Part shown: positions 1-5,871 of the stretch, in pieces
Layout: each line of letters opens with the position of its first letter
Numbering within the stretch: position 1 is the stretch's first letter
Assembly: GCA_947478935.1 (NCBI GenBank)
Contig: CANJXV010000168.1
Span: forward strand, 1 to 5,871
Length of the DNA: 5,871 nt
Direction of reading: 5' to 3'
DNA from: Comamonadaceae bacterium
Lineage (GTDB): Bacteria; Pseudomonadota; Gammaproteobacteria; Burkholderiales; Burkholderiaceae_C
Position numbers and translations under genes: made by a program
The notes under the pieces: model-generated
Databases searched by the model: none
What the model saw: the letters and a program-made list of their open reading frames with translations, nothing else
Told to the model about the DNA's origin: nothing

Positions 1-1104
1 GGCGCGGCCTTTGCCGGCCTGGCCCACGGCGTGGTGCAAGTGGTCAGCGACTTTGACCTGATGCAAGGCCCGCAAAGCTTTGATGCCGAATTTGCGCTGG
101 TGGAACAACTGGCGCAGGCCAGCGGCCGCCCTCTGTCCATGACCTGGCTGCAACGCGACCCCGGTGGCGAGCAGTATTTGCAGATTCAACAACGCGTGGA
201 AGCAGCCGTGGCGCAAGGCCTGCCGCTGTACTTGCAAACCGCTGCGCGCGGCATTGGCGTGATCAACGGGCTGGACGCGAGTTTTCATCCGTTTATGGGT
301 TTCCCTGGCTACAAAGAAGTGGCCGCCCTGCCCTTGGCTGAGCGCGCAAAAGCGCTGCGCGACCCGATACGCAAAGCGCACATCTTGGCTGAAAAATCCG
401 AGCGTCTGGCGGGCGATGGCACGCCCATACCGCCGCTGGTGGATTTGCTGCTCTCGCGCATCGAGCTGATCGCCGGGCGCATGTTTGCGCTGGACGCGCG
501 CCTGGACTACGAGCCCGATGTGATGCAAAGCTTTTTGGTTCGCGCCAAGCAGCGCGGCACCACGGCGCTAGAGGCCATGTACGACTACCTGTGCGAAGGC
601 GATGGCGCGCAGCTGATTTACTTCCCCATCTTCAACTACAACCAAGGTTCGCTGGACGCGGTACACACCATGCTGCAACACCCGCGCGCCCTGTTTGGCC
701 TGGGCGACGCGGGCGCGCATGTAGGCACGATTTGCGACGCCAGTTTTTCCACCTTCATGCTCAGCCACTGGGTGCTGGGCCGCGCCAAAGAACGCCTGCC
801 CCTGGCGCAAGTAGTGGAAATGATGACTAGCCGCAACGCCCACTACCTGGGCCTGAAAGACCGCGGCCTGATACAGCCCGGCCTGCGCGCCGACTTCAAC
901 CTGATAGACCCGGCCCGCCTCAGCGTGGGTATGCCCCAACTGGTGCGCGACCTGCCTGCGGGTGGCAAGCGATTTTTGCAAAAGGCCGAGGGTTATATCG
1001 GGACTTGGGTGGCGGGGCAGGCGGTGGTGCGGGAAGGGGAAGTTACTGGGGCTAGGCCGGGGAGATTGGTGCGGATGAACCGAACGGGTAAGGCGATCGA
1101 TTGA
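1..1104 (+). CDS. N-acyl-D-amino-acid deacylase family amidohydrolase (5' partial)
   Basis: The reading frame is open from the first base, so 367 C-terminal residues are visible and the true start lies outside the window; the GTG at 31 is internal. The product resembles amidohydrolase-superfamily enzymes of the D-aminoacylase/N-acyl-D-amino-acid deacylase group, metal-dependent hydrolases that remove acyl groups from D-amino acids or act on related cyclic amides. The best signature is GLGDAGAHVGT (Asp at bases 706-708, His at 718-720), the site where this group carries its conserved late aspartate. It is followed by the C-terminal MMTSRNAHYLGL and GLIQPGLRADFNLID segments, typical of the strand-rich domain that closes these proteins. 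The N-terminal metal-binding HxH motif would lie upstream and cannot be checked. The exact substrate cannot be told; a D-amino-acid acylase or another amidohydrolase of the same group are both possible. The last 100 bases or so switch to G-rich codons such as GGG and CGG. The gene runs toward the lipoprotein gene, and a shared terminator lies between them. Confidence 0.8.
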   Translation, partial: GAAFAGLAHGVVQVVSDFDLMQGPQSFDAEFALVEQLAQASGRPLSMTWLQRDPGGEQYLQIQQRVEAAVAQGLPLYLQTAARGIGVINGLDASFHPFMGFPGYKEVAALPLAERAKALRDPIRKAHILAEKSERLAGDGTPIPPLVDLLLSRIELIAGRMFALDARLDYEPDVMQSFLVRAKQRGTTALEAMYDYLCEGDGAQLIYFPIFNYNQGSLDAVHTMLQHPRALFGLGDAGAHVGTICDASFSTFMLSHWVLGRAKERLPLAQVVEMMTSRNAHYLGLKDRGLIQPGLRADFNLIDPARLSVGMPQLVRDLPAGGKRFLQKAEGYIGTWVAGQAVVREGEVTGARPGRLVRMNRTGKAID

Positions 1105-1161
1105 AATCTAAATTGTTGGCAAGTGAGATGCGTAAAAACCGCCTTCAAGACTTGCTAGTTG

Positions 1162-1179
1162 TCGCATAGAACAATGCGA
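1162..1179. repeat. Small inverted repeat TCGCAT/ATGCGA
   Basis: Six-base arms TCGCAT and ATGCGA are separated by AGAACA. Allowing a G-T pair the stem can grow to about eight pairs (1160-1181). It lies between the amidohydrolase stop codon and the stronger terminator hairpin and has no T run after it. It may be a minor 3'-end RNA structure, or chance. Confidence 0.3.
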
Positions 1180-1187
1180 TAGATCAT

Positions 1188-1220
1188 AAAAAAAGCCACT
1201 CAATTAGAGTGGCTTTTTTT
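1188..1220. terminator. Bidirectional rho-independent terminator
   Basis: A perfect inverted repeat pairs AAAAAAAGCCACT (1188-1200) with AGTGGCTTTTTTT (1208-1220). C1201 and G1207 can add a pair and close an AATTA loop. The GC-containing core GCCACT/AGTGGC is followed by seven T on the plus strand and, because of the seven A on the other side, also by seven T on the minus strand. It sits 83 bases after the amidohydrolase stop and 11 bases after the lipoprotein stop on the opposite strand, so it can end both convergent transcripts. Confidence 0.93.
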
Positions 1221-1231
1221 CAGGGGCAATG

Positions 1232-3826
1232 TTAAGGTCGCATCGCCTTGTTAGAGGTATAGGCATAGAGCCTTACGTTCGAGTCGGTATAGGTGCGGGT
1301 GCCCAGTTCCCGATATACATAGGCTTTAGTACCTGGGGAAATACAGGCACTGCTGAGCGTATCTAGGCCGAAGTACGCATTGTCTATAGGGCTCGCTGTT
1401 AGGCTCTTAGTTTTTCTTGCTACGTTCACACCGGTATTGCTGACGAGGTAGTTACCAGAACATGATGTAGTACCCGTGTCTTTAGCGAGGCCATTGCTCC
1501 ACCAATAGAAATTATTGCCGGGTAGGTTGGTCAACTGCGTCGCCAAGTCTGGGTCAGTCAACCACAAAGAGCTTATTTTGCTAGTTGTCAAATCTTTGGC
1601 TATACCGTTAGTCCCTCCGGTTCCCGAGCCGACCTCCGCTCTTTGGATCTCCGAATACGCCATGATCCTGTCGGCACCCCAAGCGCCAGGCGAGGTAGTC
1701 CATTTCGCAGTGAGCGTGGTTTGTTTTTCTTTGACCGTAGGTGCGGCGTCTGCAAAGCTCAAGTAGCTTTTTAGCGTTGCTAAATCGAATTTAGAAACCC
1801 GATTCGCGTCAAAATACTCTTTCGCCATTTTGGCCGGTGGGACATCACCCAGGTATCGGGTTGTCATCACTGCACGCAAACGCCCGTCGGTATCAAATAC
1901 TTCAAAAGTAATAACGGGGTTGTTGTCGAATTTTTTGGCAAGACTTTCAGGTGCAGCGCGGGCAAACCGCGGCCCGGTGTTCCACGCAACATCACGCCCC
2001 GCAATAGTCGAATCATTGGCTGCGCCCGTCAACACATTTTTTCTAGGGCCTAAAGCCTCTGTTTCCACGACATAGGTACTGCTCGATTGCGTAGACTCCC
2101 ACACCGATGGGGTGGTACTCGCTAAATTAGTGCTGGTTCCAGCGCGATTATTAGCAAAGTTATAGGTGCATAAGTTATCGGAACTGCCTGAAGGTGCCGT
2201 TTCACTGGTAATGTTTTTGGTCACATCCACATTACTTGTATTTTTATACGTGTACGAGAATGCAATGGGTTTGCCGGCACCAAAATTTCCATTAGCTGCC
2301 GCTATCTGGGCATCAATTGCCGTGCGCGCTGTAGTGGGTACTACAGCGTCAATTGCCATGTAGTCCTGCAATGTAGAGGAGTCAGGGCGCTTGAGCAACA
2401 CACCATTGGGATGGAAACCTCGCCATTTCGCACCCGCCATTTCGCCAGGTCCTTTTACTACCACGCAGCCAACTGCCTTCGCCGCGGAGCCTAGTCCCTT
2501 CGCCAAGTTGACAAACGAGCCACCACTGTTCGGGAGCGAATCCTTGAACCCCCCAAATTGCGTCATATCCAAGGCCGCGTAAATAACGGTACCGTCATTT
2601 TTAATAGCGGTTCTGGGGTCAACACTGAGGCGAAGGCCAGAGTCCATACGGCTGGAGTTTGTATTGTTATAGGCTAGGCTGGAAACATCATCGAAATAGG
2701 TCAGTGCTGCTTCAGCATAGAAATTAAAGGCCCGCTTGTTACCAACCAAAATCCATGAGCCATCAGCTTGCTTTTCTATGACCTCAGGCTTTGTATAGCC
2801 AATCAAATTTTTATCTTTGAAATATAAATTGACAGCGACGCGCTCACGCACGCCAGTGCCTGGCAACTGGGTGCGCAGGCGAACAACCGGCGCCGAGAAA
2901 GTGGCGCCGTCCATGTCGGTAGAGTTGAGAGCCGTCGCCCAGCGGTTTATAAAGGGCTGTCCGTTATGCAGGTAGTCTGAGGCGACTAAAGCCTGGCAAT
3001 CCGAAGCCAAGGTGGCACTAGCCTCTAGCTTAGCCGTCAGCCGACTTGCCGCCGGAACTTTGAAACAGGTTTCAAATTTTTTCGCCAGCGCGTCAAAGCC
3101 AGAGGTGTCTGTTTTATCACCTGCAATAGCCGTTTTGGGTTTTTCACCTTTGGTGATGGTAACCCCTGAGGTCTCACCATCAGCATCTGAGACAACGGTC
3201 ATCTTGTTCGCAATAGTGACTGCGCCACTTCGAAGAGTTACCGCAAGATGGTCAAGCAACAAATCGGCACCCGTGCGGTCGGCAACAAACGTCTTATCCG
3301 CCAGGGGGTCAAAACTGGCAGGTAAGTTCAGCGCCGACGACAGCGGCGCAATGACGGACTTCACATTAGCACTTGCATCAGCAAGGTTCTGCGGAGTAAT
3401 CGCCGCCAATTGCTCATTGGTCATTGCTCCAGGGATGGTGGTCGGTGATGCGAGCGCAGCCACGGCGGTTGTCAGCGGGGTAACGTTAGCCCATCCTCCG
3501 GCTTGCTTAGAAGTCACCACGGCATAGTGGGTAACCTCATCATCACCCAAAGTTCCCGTCGCCGTTAACAAAAATGGGGCTATTGCAGCGGCTATATCCG
3601 CATTGGCAAATGCATAAACGCCCTTGGAATTTGCCGTTGTAGTGAAGCTTGCACCCTTGGAATCTGTGAGCGTAACGGTCGCATCGCTGAGGGGTGCGCC
3701 TACGGCGGCTACACCACCGAGTGTGGACGCAGCCCCGCCATCACCCCCTCCGCCACCCCCACAAGCCACGATACCTACCGCAACTGCCACCGCCGCTAAG
3801 GCCGGGAGAATCCATTTTTTTGCCAT
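1232..3826 (-). CDS. Large uncharacterised lipoprotein with polyglycine linker
   Basis: Predicted secreted lipoprotein of 864 residues, function unknown. The start at 3826 is chosen because GGAG (3836-3833) lies six bases upstream and because the signal sequence then begins properly with MAKKW; an in-frame ATG at 3850 would add eight residues but has no better ribosome site. Residues 1-21 form a basic-then-hydrophobic signal peptide ending GIVA, and Cys22 fits the lipobox. It is followed by GGGGGGDGG, a flexible tether common in Burkholderiales lipoproteins. Residues about 37-95 (GGVAAVGAPLSDATVTLTD, then an NSKGVYAF turn) look like a carboxypeptidase-regulatory/transthyretin-like beta domain, followed by an NVTPLTT segment at about 114-120. 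The remaining 740 or so residues match nothing I can name. Six further cysteines occur in three loose pairs (FETC with SDC, GCVV with NLC, TSCSG with SSAC), which suits disulfides outside the cytoplasm. GC content is clearly below that of the flanking genes, about 50% by eye. It is a single-gene unit, convergent with the amidohydrolase and divergent from kynU. A surface, adhesion or ligand-binding role is possible but unproven. Confidence 0.85.
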   Translation of the reverse strand: MAKKWILPALAAVAVAVGIVACGGGGGGDGGAASTLGGVAAVGAPLSDATVTLTDSKGASFTTTANSKGVYAFANADIAAAIAPFLLTATGTLGDDEVTHYAVVTSKQAGGWANVTPLTTAVAALASPTTIPGAMTNEQLAAITPQNLADASANVKSVIAPLSSALNLPASFDPLADKTFVADRTGADLLLDHLAVTLRSGAVTIANKMTVVSDADGETSGVTITKGEKPKTAIAGDKTDTSGFDALAKKFETCFKVPAASRLTAKLEASATLASDCQALVASDYLHNGQPFINRWATALNSTDMDGATFSAPVVRLRTQLPGTGVRERVAVNLYFKDKNLIGYTKPEVIEKQADGSWILVGNKRAFNFYAEAALTYFDDVSSLAYNNTNSSRMDSGLRLSVDPRTAIKNDGTVIYAALDMTQFGGFKDSLPNSGGSFVNLAKGLGSAAKAVGCVVVKGPGEMAGAKWRGFHPNGVLLKRPDSSTLQDYMAIDAVVPTTARTAIDAQIAAANGNFGAGKPIAFSYTYKNTSNVDVTKNITSETAPSGSSDNLCTYNFANNRAGTSTNLASTTPSVWESTQSSSTYVVETEALGPRKNVLTGAANDSTIAGRDVAWNTGPRFARAAPESLAKKFDNNPVITFEVFDTDGRLRAVMTTRYLGDVPPAKMAKEYFDANRVSKFDLATLKSYLSFADAAPTVKEKQTTLTAKWTTSPGAWGADRIMAYSEIQRAEVGSGTGGTNGIAKDLTTSKISSLWLTDPDLATQLTNLPGNNFYWWSNGLAKDTGTTSCSGNYLVSNTGVNVARKTKSLTASPIDNAYFGLDTLSSACISPGTKAYVYRELGTRTYTDSNVRLYAYTSNKAMRP

Positions 3827-3909
3827 ATATCGCTCCATTGAGTTCGCCAATGATTGGTTTATCGCTCAGGCTGCGTGCAAAAGCAGAGCCGCCGAACATA
3901 GGATTTGTC

Positions 3910-3960
3910 AGAATAAAAATACGCTGGGAATGTCTAATAATTGTTAACAATTTCAGTATA
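3910..3960 (-). promoter_or_regulatory. Candidate promoter region of the lipoprotein gene
   Basis: Two weak candidates can be read on the minus strand. One has TAGACA (plus 3936-3931, five of six matches to the -35 consensus) and TATTCT (plus 3915-3910, four of six) with a short 15-base spacer. The other has a good -10 hexamer TATACT (plus 3960-3955) but no recognisable -35 at normal spacing, as would fit an activator-dependent promoter. Both would give untranslated leaders of roughly 75-120 bases. The region is strongly AT-rich compared with the genes around it. Confidence 0.3.
3939..3952. promoter_or_regulatory. Perfect 14-base palindrome, possible operator
   Basis: AATTGTTAACAATT reads the same on both strands. 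It lies directly beside the candidate -10 element TATACT on the minus strand, between the lipoprotein gene and kynU. Such symmetry suits a dimeric regulator. An AT-rich stretch can form short palindromes by chance, so the role is a guess. Confidence 0.35.
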
Positions 3961-3970
3961 AATGCTGAAA
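3951..3970. repeat. Inverted repeat TTTCAG-N8-CTGAAA
   Basis: Six-base arms TTTCAG (3951-3956) and CTGAAA (3965-3970) enclose TATAAATG. On the minus strand the repeat covers the candidate -10 hexamer TATACT of the lipoprotein gene, and it overlaps the adjacent 14-base palindrome by two bases. This layout would suit an operator controlling the lipoprotein promoter, but no regulator is known. Confidence 0.3.
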
Positions 3971-4064
3971 ATAACAAAAAGATGAATTTCAAACACAGGG
4001 TTTAACCTGGTTTCGTGCTTTTCATTGCGTTTTCAACTTGGCGTACCCCCCTTCGACGCTAAGC

Positions 4065-4078
4065 CTGCAAATTTGCAG
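4065..4078. promoter_or_regulatory. Palindrome CTGCAAATTTGCAG, possible kyn operator
   Basis: This is a perfect 14-base palindrome with an AT-only AAATTT centre and GC-containing ends, 150 bases before the preferred kynU start. In several proteobacteria the kyn genes are controlled by KynR, a regulator of the Lrp/AsnC family, and that family commonly binds palindromes of about 15 bases with an AT-rich centre. The match in shape is suggestive. No regulator gene is visible in the window, and I cannot compare it with a measured KynR site. Confidence 0.4.
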
Positions 4079-4152
4079 CACCCTTTGCGCGGTTTAACGT
4101 CGCAATAAAGCGACACCACAGTCAGTAAGGCGGTGCTAATGTCCTAGGGGCC

Positions 4153-4167
4153 CTGCATGCAATGCAG
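4153..4167. promoter_or_regulatory. Second CTGCA...TGCAG palindrome near kynU
   Basis: CTGCAT and ATGCAG flank GCA, giving a 15-base near-palindrome. It shares the CTGCA/TGCAG ends of the site at 4065-4078, with centres about 88 bases apart. It lies just downstream of an AGGGG sequence and covers the ATG codons at 4157 and 4162, so a bound protein here would sit over the 5' end of the transcript or the start of the small upstream frame. Confidence 0.35.
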
Positions 4168-4231
4168 TGGCTTGCGTATTCCTGCCATTCGCATCTCTCA
4201 ACCAATTTGCTCCAGCCCCTTGTTTTCATGA
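4157..4231 (+). CDS. Possible 24-codon upstream frame coupled to kynU
   Basis: ATG at 4157 opens a 24-residue frame beginning MQCSGLRIPAIRIS and ending at TGA 4229-4231. The stop overlaps the preferred kynU start as ATGA. AGGGG (4146-4150) lies six bases before the ATG, which is good ribosome-site spacing, while kynU itself lacks a clear ribosome site. The arrangement would allow ribosomes ending here to restart on kynU. The peptide has no tryptophan codon and no recognisable domain, so it does not look like a classic Trp attenuator leader. Frames this short arise often by chance; the case rests on the ribosome-site spacing and the exact ATGA overlap. Confidence 0.3.
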   Translation: MQCSGLRIPAIRISQPICSSPLFS

Positions 4232-5529
4232 CCACATTGCACGACTGCCGCCAACACGACGCGGCCGACCCTTTGCGATCCTTGCGCGCGCATTTCAATA
4301 TTCCGCCAGACACCATCTATCTAGACGGGAATTCCCTGGGTGTGCTCCCGGCTAGCGCCGCAGCGCGCGCCGCGCAGGTGGTGCAGCAGGAGTGGGGCCA
4401 GGGGCTGATCCGGTCTTGGAACGCGGCGGGATGGTTTGACCTGCCCCAGCGCCTGGGCGCATGCATCGCCCCCTTGATCGGCGCGGGGCCTGACGAAGTG
4501 GTAGCGGCAGACACGACCTCGGTCAATTTATTCAAGGTACTGGCAACTGCCATTCGCATTGCGCAGCATGCAGACCCGGCGCGGCGCGTCATCGTCAGTG
4601 AGCGCAGCAACTTTCCTACCGATTTGTACATTGCCCAAGGCCTGTGCCAAAGCCACGGCTGCAGCCTGCAACTGGTGGAGGCCGATGCCGTGCTGCCCGC
4701 GCTGGGGCCGCAGGTGGCGGTGCTGATGCTCACGCATGTGAACTACCGCACCGGCGCTATGTTCGACATGCCTGCGGTCACTTCTGCGGCGCATGCGGCA
4801 GGCGCGCTCATGTTGTGGGACCTGGCGCACAGTGCCGGCGCGGTGCCGGTGGATTTGCGCGGCGCCGATGCCGACTTTGCCGTGGGCTGCGGCTACAAAT
4901 ACCTGAACGGCGGGCCGGGCGCCCCAGCGTTTTTGTGGGTGCATCCACGCCATAGCACGCGCACCGATCTGCCTTTTATGCAACCGCTGGCAGGTTGGTG
5001 GGGCCACGCGGCGCCCTTTGCTTTTGATAGCAGCTACCGCAGCGCGCCGGGTATCAACCAGTTTTTGTGCGGCACACAGCCCATCCTTAGCCTGTCTTTG
5101 CTGGCATGCGGTCTGGATGTGTTTGAAGCGGCCCAGCCCTTGGGTGGCATGGGTGCGATTCGCCGCAAGTCGCTGGCGCTGACTGATTTGTTCATCCACT
5201 TGGTCGAAGAGCACTGCGCAGGTTTCGGCATGGGCCTGGCTACGCCGCGTGCGCACGCCGAGCGAGGAAGTCAAGTCAGCTTAACGCTACAAAGCGAAGC
5301 CAACAGCTCCGCCGCCTACGCCGTGGTGCAAGCCCTGATTGCCCGCGGCGTGATAGGCGACTTTCGGGCTGGCGACGGCAAGGCGCAGCCGGACATACTG
5401 CGCTTTGGCTTTACCCCTTTGTACATCGGCTTTGAAGATGTGTGGCATGCGGTGGAGCACTTGCGCGATGTGCTGCAAACCGGCGCTTGGCGCGCGCCTC
5501 AATTTATGCAAAAAAATGCAGTTACTTAA
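4228..5529 (+). CDS. kynU: Kynureninase
   Basis: PLP-dependent cytoplasmic enzyme (EC 3.7.1.3) that hydrolyses L-kynurenine to anthranilate and L-alanine in tryptophan breakdown. Conserved blocks run in family order: IYLDGNSLG (residues 30-38), TTSVN (96-100, phosphate-binding region), FPTD (129-132), NYRTG, WDLAHSAGA (Asp198 and His201), GYKYLNGGPG with Lys224 as the Schiff-base lysine, GWWGH (256-260) and FLCGTQPI. The Asp198-Lys224 spacing of 26 equals that of Asp250-Lys276 in the human enzyme, and FPTD corresponds to its Phe165-Asp168. The start at 4228 gives 433 residues and the usual opening (MTT...DAADPL just before the first conserved block). The in-frame ATG at 4162 would add 22 residues that do not resemble the family. 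No strong ribosome site precedes 4228, so translation may depend on the overlapping small frame. kynA follows after nine bases, and both are probably one operon. Confidence 0.96.
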   Translation: MTTLHDCRQHDAADPLRSLRAHFNIPPDTIYLDGNSLGVLPASAAARAAQVVQQEWGQGLIRSWNAAGWFDLPQRLGACIAPLIGAGPDEVVAADTTSVNLFKVLATAIRIAQHADPARRVIVSERSNFPTDLYIAQGLCQSHGCSLQLVEADAVLPALGPQVAVLMLTHVNYRTGAMFDMPAVTSAAHAAGALMLWDLAHSAGAVPVDLRGADADFAVGCGYKYLNGGPGAPAFLWVHPRHSTRTDLPFMQPLAGWWGHAAPFAFDSSYRSAPGINQFLCGTQPILSLSLLACGLDVFEAAQPLGGMGAIRRKSLALTDLFIHLVEEHCAGFGMGLATPRAHAERGSQVSLTLQSEANSSAAYAVVQALIARGVIGDFRAGDGKAQPDILRFGFTPLYIGFEDVWHAVEHLRDVLQTGAWRAPQFMQKNAVT

Positions 5530-5533
5530 AAGG
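5528..5533 (+). promoter_or_regulatory. Ribosome binding site of kynA
   Basis: AAAAGG, overlapping the kynU TAA stop, lies five bases before the kynA ATG. It fixes the kynA start and places the two genes in one translational unit. Confidence 0.65.
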
Positions 5534-5538
5534 TTTGT

Positions 5539-5871
5539 ATGAGCGCCTGCCCTTTCCATTCTGAAACGCCCGCTCCCCAAGGCAGCGCAGCCATTTTGCA
5601 CAGCGAGGCGGATGTGCAACTAGACTTTGCGCACAGCATGAGCTATAGCGACTACTTGTCGTTGGACGCCATTTTGGGCGCGCAACACCCGCGCTCGCCA
5701 GACCACAACGAGATGCTGTTTATCGTGCAGCACCAGACCAGTGAGTTGTGGATGAAGCTCATGCTGCACGAGCTGCGCGCCGCCATGGCCCATATCGCCA
5801 AAGACGAATTGGGAACAGCTTTCAAAATGCTGGCCCGCGTGAGCCGCATCATGGAGCAACTGGTACACGCC
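5539..5871 (+). CDS. kynA: Tryptophan 2,3-dioxygenase (3' partial)
   Basis: Haem enzyme (EC 1.13.11.11) that opens the indole ring of L-tryptophan with O2 to N-formylkynurenine, the first and committed step of the kynurenine pathway. The 111 residues visible before the window ends carry the family's N-terminal signature: SYSDYLSLDAIL (Tyr36 and Tyr39), then DHNEMLFIVQHQTSELWMKL (residues 55-74). By alignment from memory with the Xanthomonas enzyme, Phe61 and His65 correspond to the active-site Phe51 and His55, and the two tyrosines to Tyr24 and Tyr27. Family members are about 280-310 residues long, so more than half is missing to the right, including the haem-ligand histidine. The ATG at 5539 is preceded by AAAAGG at 5528-5533, five bases away, a good ribosome site that overlaps the kynU stop codon. 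The order kynU-kynA with a nine-base gap indicates co-transcription and shared control. The first 28 or so residues, before the conserved region, look like a variable tail. Confidence 0.96.
   Translation, partial: MSACPFHSETPAPQGSAAILHSEADVQLDFAHSMSYSDYLSLDAILGAQHPRSPDHNEMLFIVQHQTSELWMKLMLHELRAAMAHIAKDELGTAFKMLARVSRIMEQLVHA

Larger units (their letters stand above)
3827..4227. other. Divergent intergenic control region
   Basis: About 400 bases lie between the lipoprotein start and the preferred kynU start. The left half (roughly 3900-4000) is AT-rich and holds the candidate lipoprotein promoter and two symmetrical sites. The right half is GC-richer and holds two CTGCA...TGCAG palindromes, a GTCGC-AATAAA-GCGAC hairpin (4099-4114), and an eight-base direct repeat GGTTTAAC at 3999-4006 and 4091-4098; the first copy is part of the palindrome GGTTTAACC. 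I could not pick a convincing sigma-70 promoter for kynU, although one must lie here if the genes form their own operon. I see no RNA gene, mobile-element end or convincing protein-coding gene other than the small frame at 4157. Confidence 0.6.

Noticed and set aside
3012..3527. A 171-residue plus-strand frame opposite the lipoprotein gene
   Set aside because: It is antisense to a coherent 864-residue frame with a signal peptide and ribosome site, and has no domain or translation signal of its own.
3748..3766. The C-rich run (G-rich on the minus strand) as a repeat or G-quadruplex element
   Set aside because: It is explained by the polyglycine codons directly after the lipobox cysteine, which use several different Gly codons.
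3741..3992. Minus-strand frame beginning MKFIFLLFSAFILKLL, resembling a small secreted or membrane peptide
   Set aside because: It uses a TTG start without a ribosome site, and its second half overlaps the lipoprotein's well-supported signal peptide and glycine linker in another frame. The hydrophobic look comes from AT-rich DNA.
4099..4114. GTCGC-AATAAA-GCGAC hairpin as a possible terminator or attenuator before kynU
   Set aside because: The stem is only five pairs with no T run after it, and no competing structure or Trp-rich leader peptide could be drawn. It is kept only as part of the intergenic description.
4162..4227. Upstream in-frame start of kynU at 4162, adding MQWLAYSCHSHLSTNLLQPLVF
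   Set aside because: The AGGGG is eleven bases away, too far for a good site. The extension is not seen at the N-terminus of kynureninases I recall, and the ATG lies within a palindrome.
4528..5274. A 248-residue frame on the minus strand across kynU
   Set aside because: It is the antisense shadow of a GC-rich gene whose plus-strand frame carries every kynureninase motif. Its translation is rich in Arg, His, Gln and Ala with no recognisable domain.

Overview
The window most likely comes from a betaproteobacterium of the order Burkholderiales, probably Comamonadaceae-like. This is inferred from three things: GC-rich catabolic genes, a tryptophan-to-anthranilate (kynurenine pathway) gene pair, and a large lipoprotein that starts with the cysteine-plus-polyglycine arrangement common in that order. 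I cannot name a genus from the sequence.

Layout. (1) Positions 1-1104, plus strand: the C-terminal two thirds or so of an amidohydrolase of the N-acyl-D-amino-acid deacylase type, cut by the window's left edge. (2) 1105-1231: a short convergent intergenic stretch with one strong, symmetrical hairpin flanked by A and T runs. It can terminate transcription from both sides. (3) 3826-1232, minus strand: one very large gene for an uncharacterised predicted outer-membrane or periplasmic lipoprotein of 864 residues. It is visibly less GC-rich than its neighbours. (4) 3827-4227: a divergent control region of about 400 bases, AT-rich near the lipoprotein gene and carrying several perfect or near-perfect palindromes, plus a possible 24-codon upstream reading frame. 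(5) 4228-5529, plus strand: kynureninase, kynU. (6) 5539 to the right edge, plus strand: the N-terminal 111 residues of tryptophan 2,3-dioxygenase, kynA, nine bases after kynU.

kynA and kynU belong to one pathway. KynA opens tryptophan to N-formylkynurenine, a formamidase (KynB, not seen here) gives kynurenine, and KynU splits kynurenine to anthranilate and alanine. The tight spacing says the two are co-transcribed. The lipoprotein gene is transcribed away from them and separates them from the amidohydrolase. Nothing in the sequence shows a functional link between the lipoprotein and tryptophan breakdown.

I saw no mobile element, CRISPR array, rRNA or tRNA gene. The least explained parts are the large lipoprotein and the palindrome-rich region in front of kynU. 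I did not find clear evidence of a new defence or mobile system.
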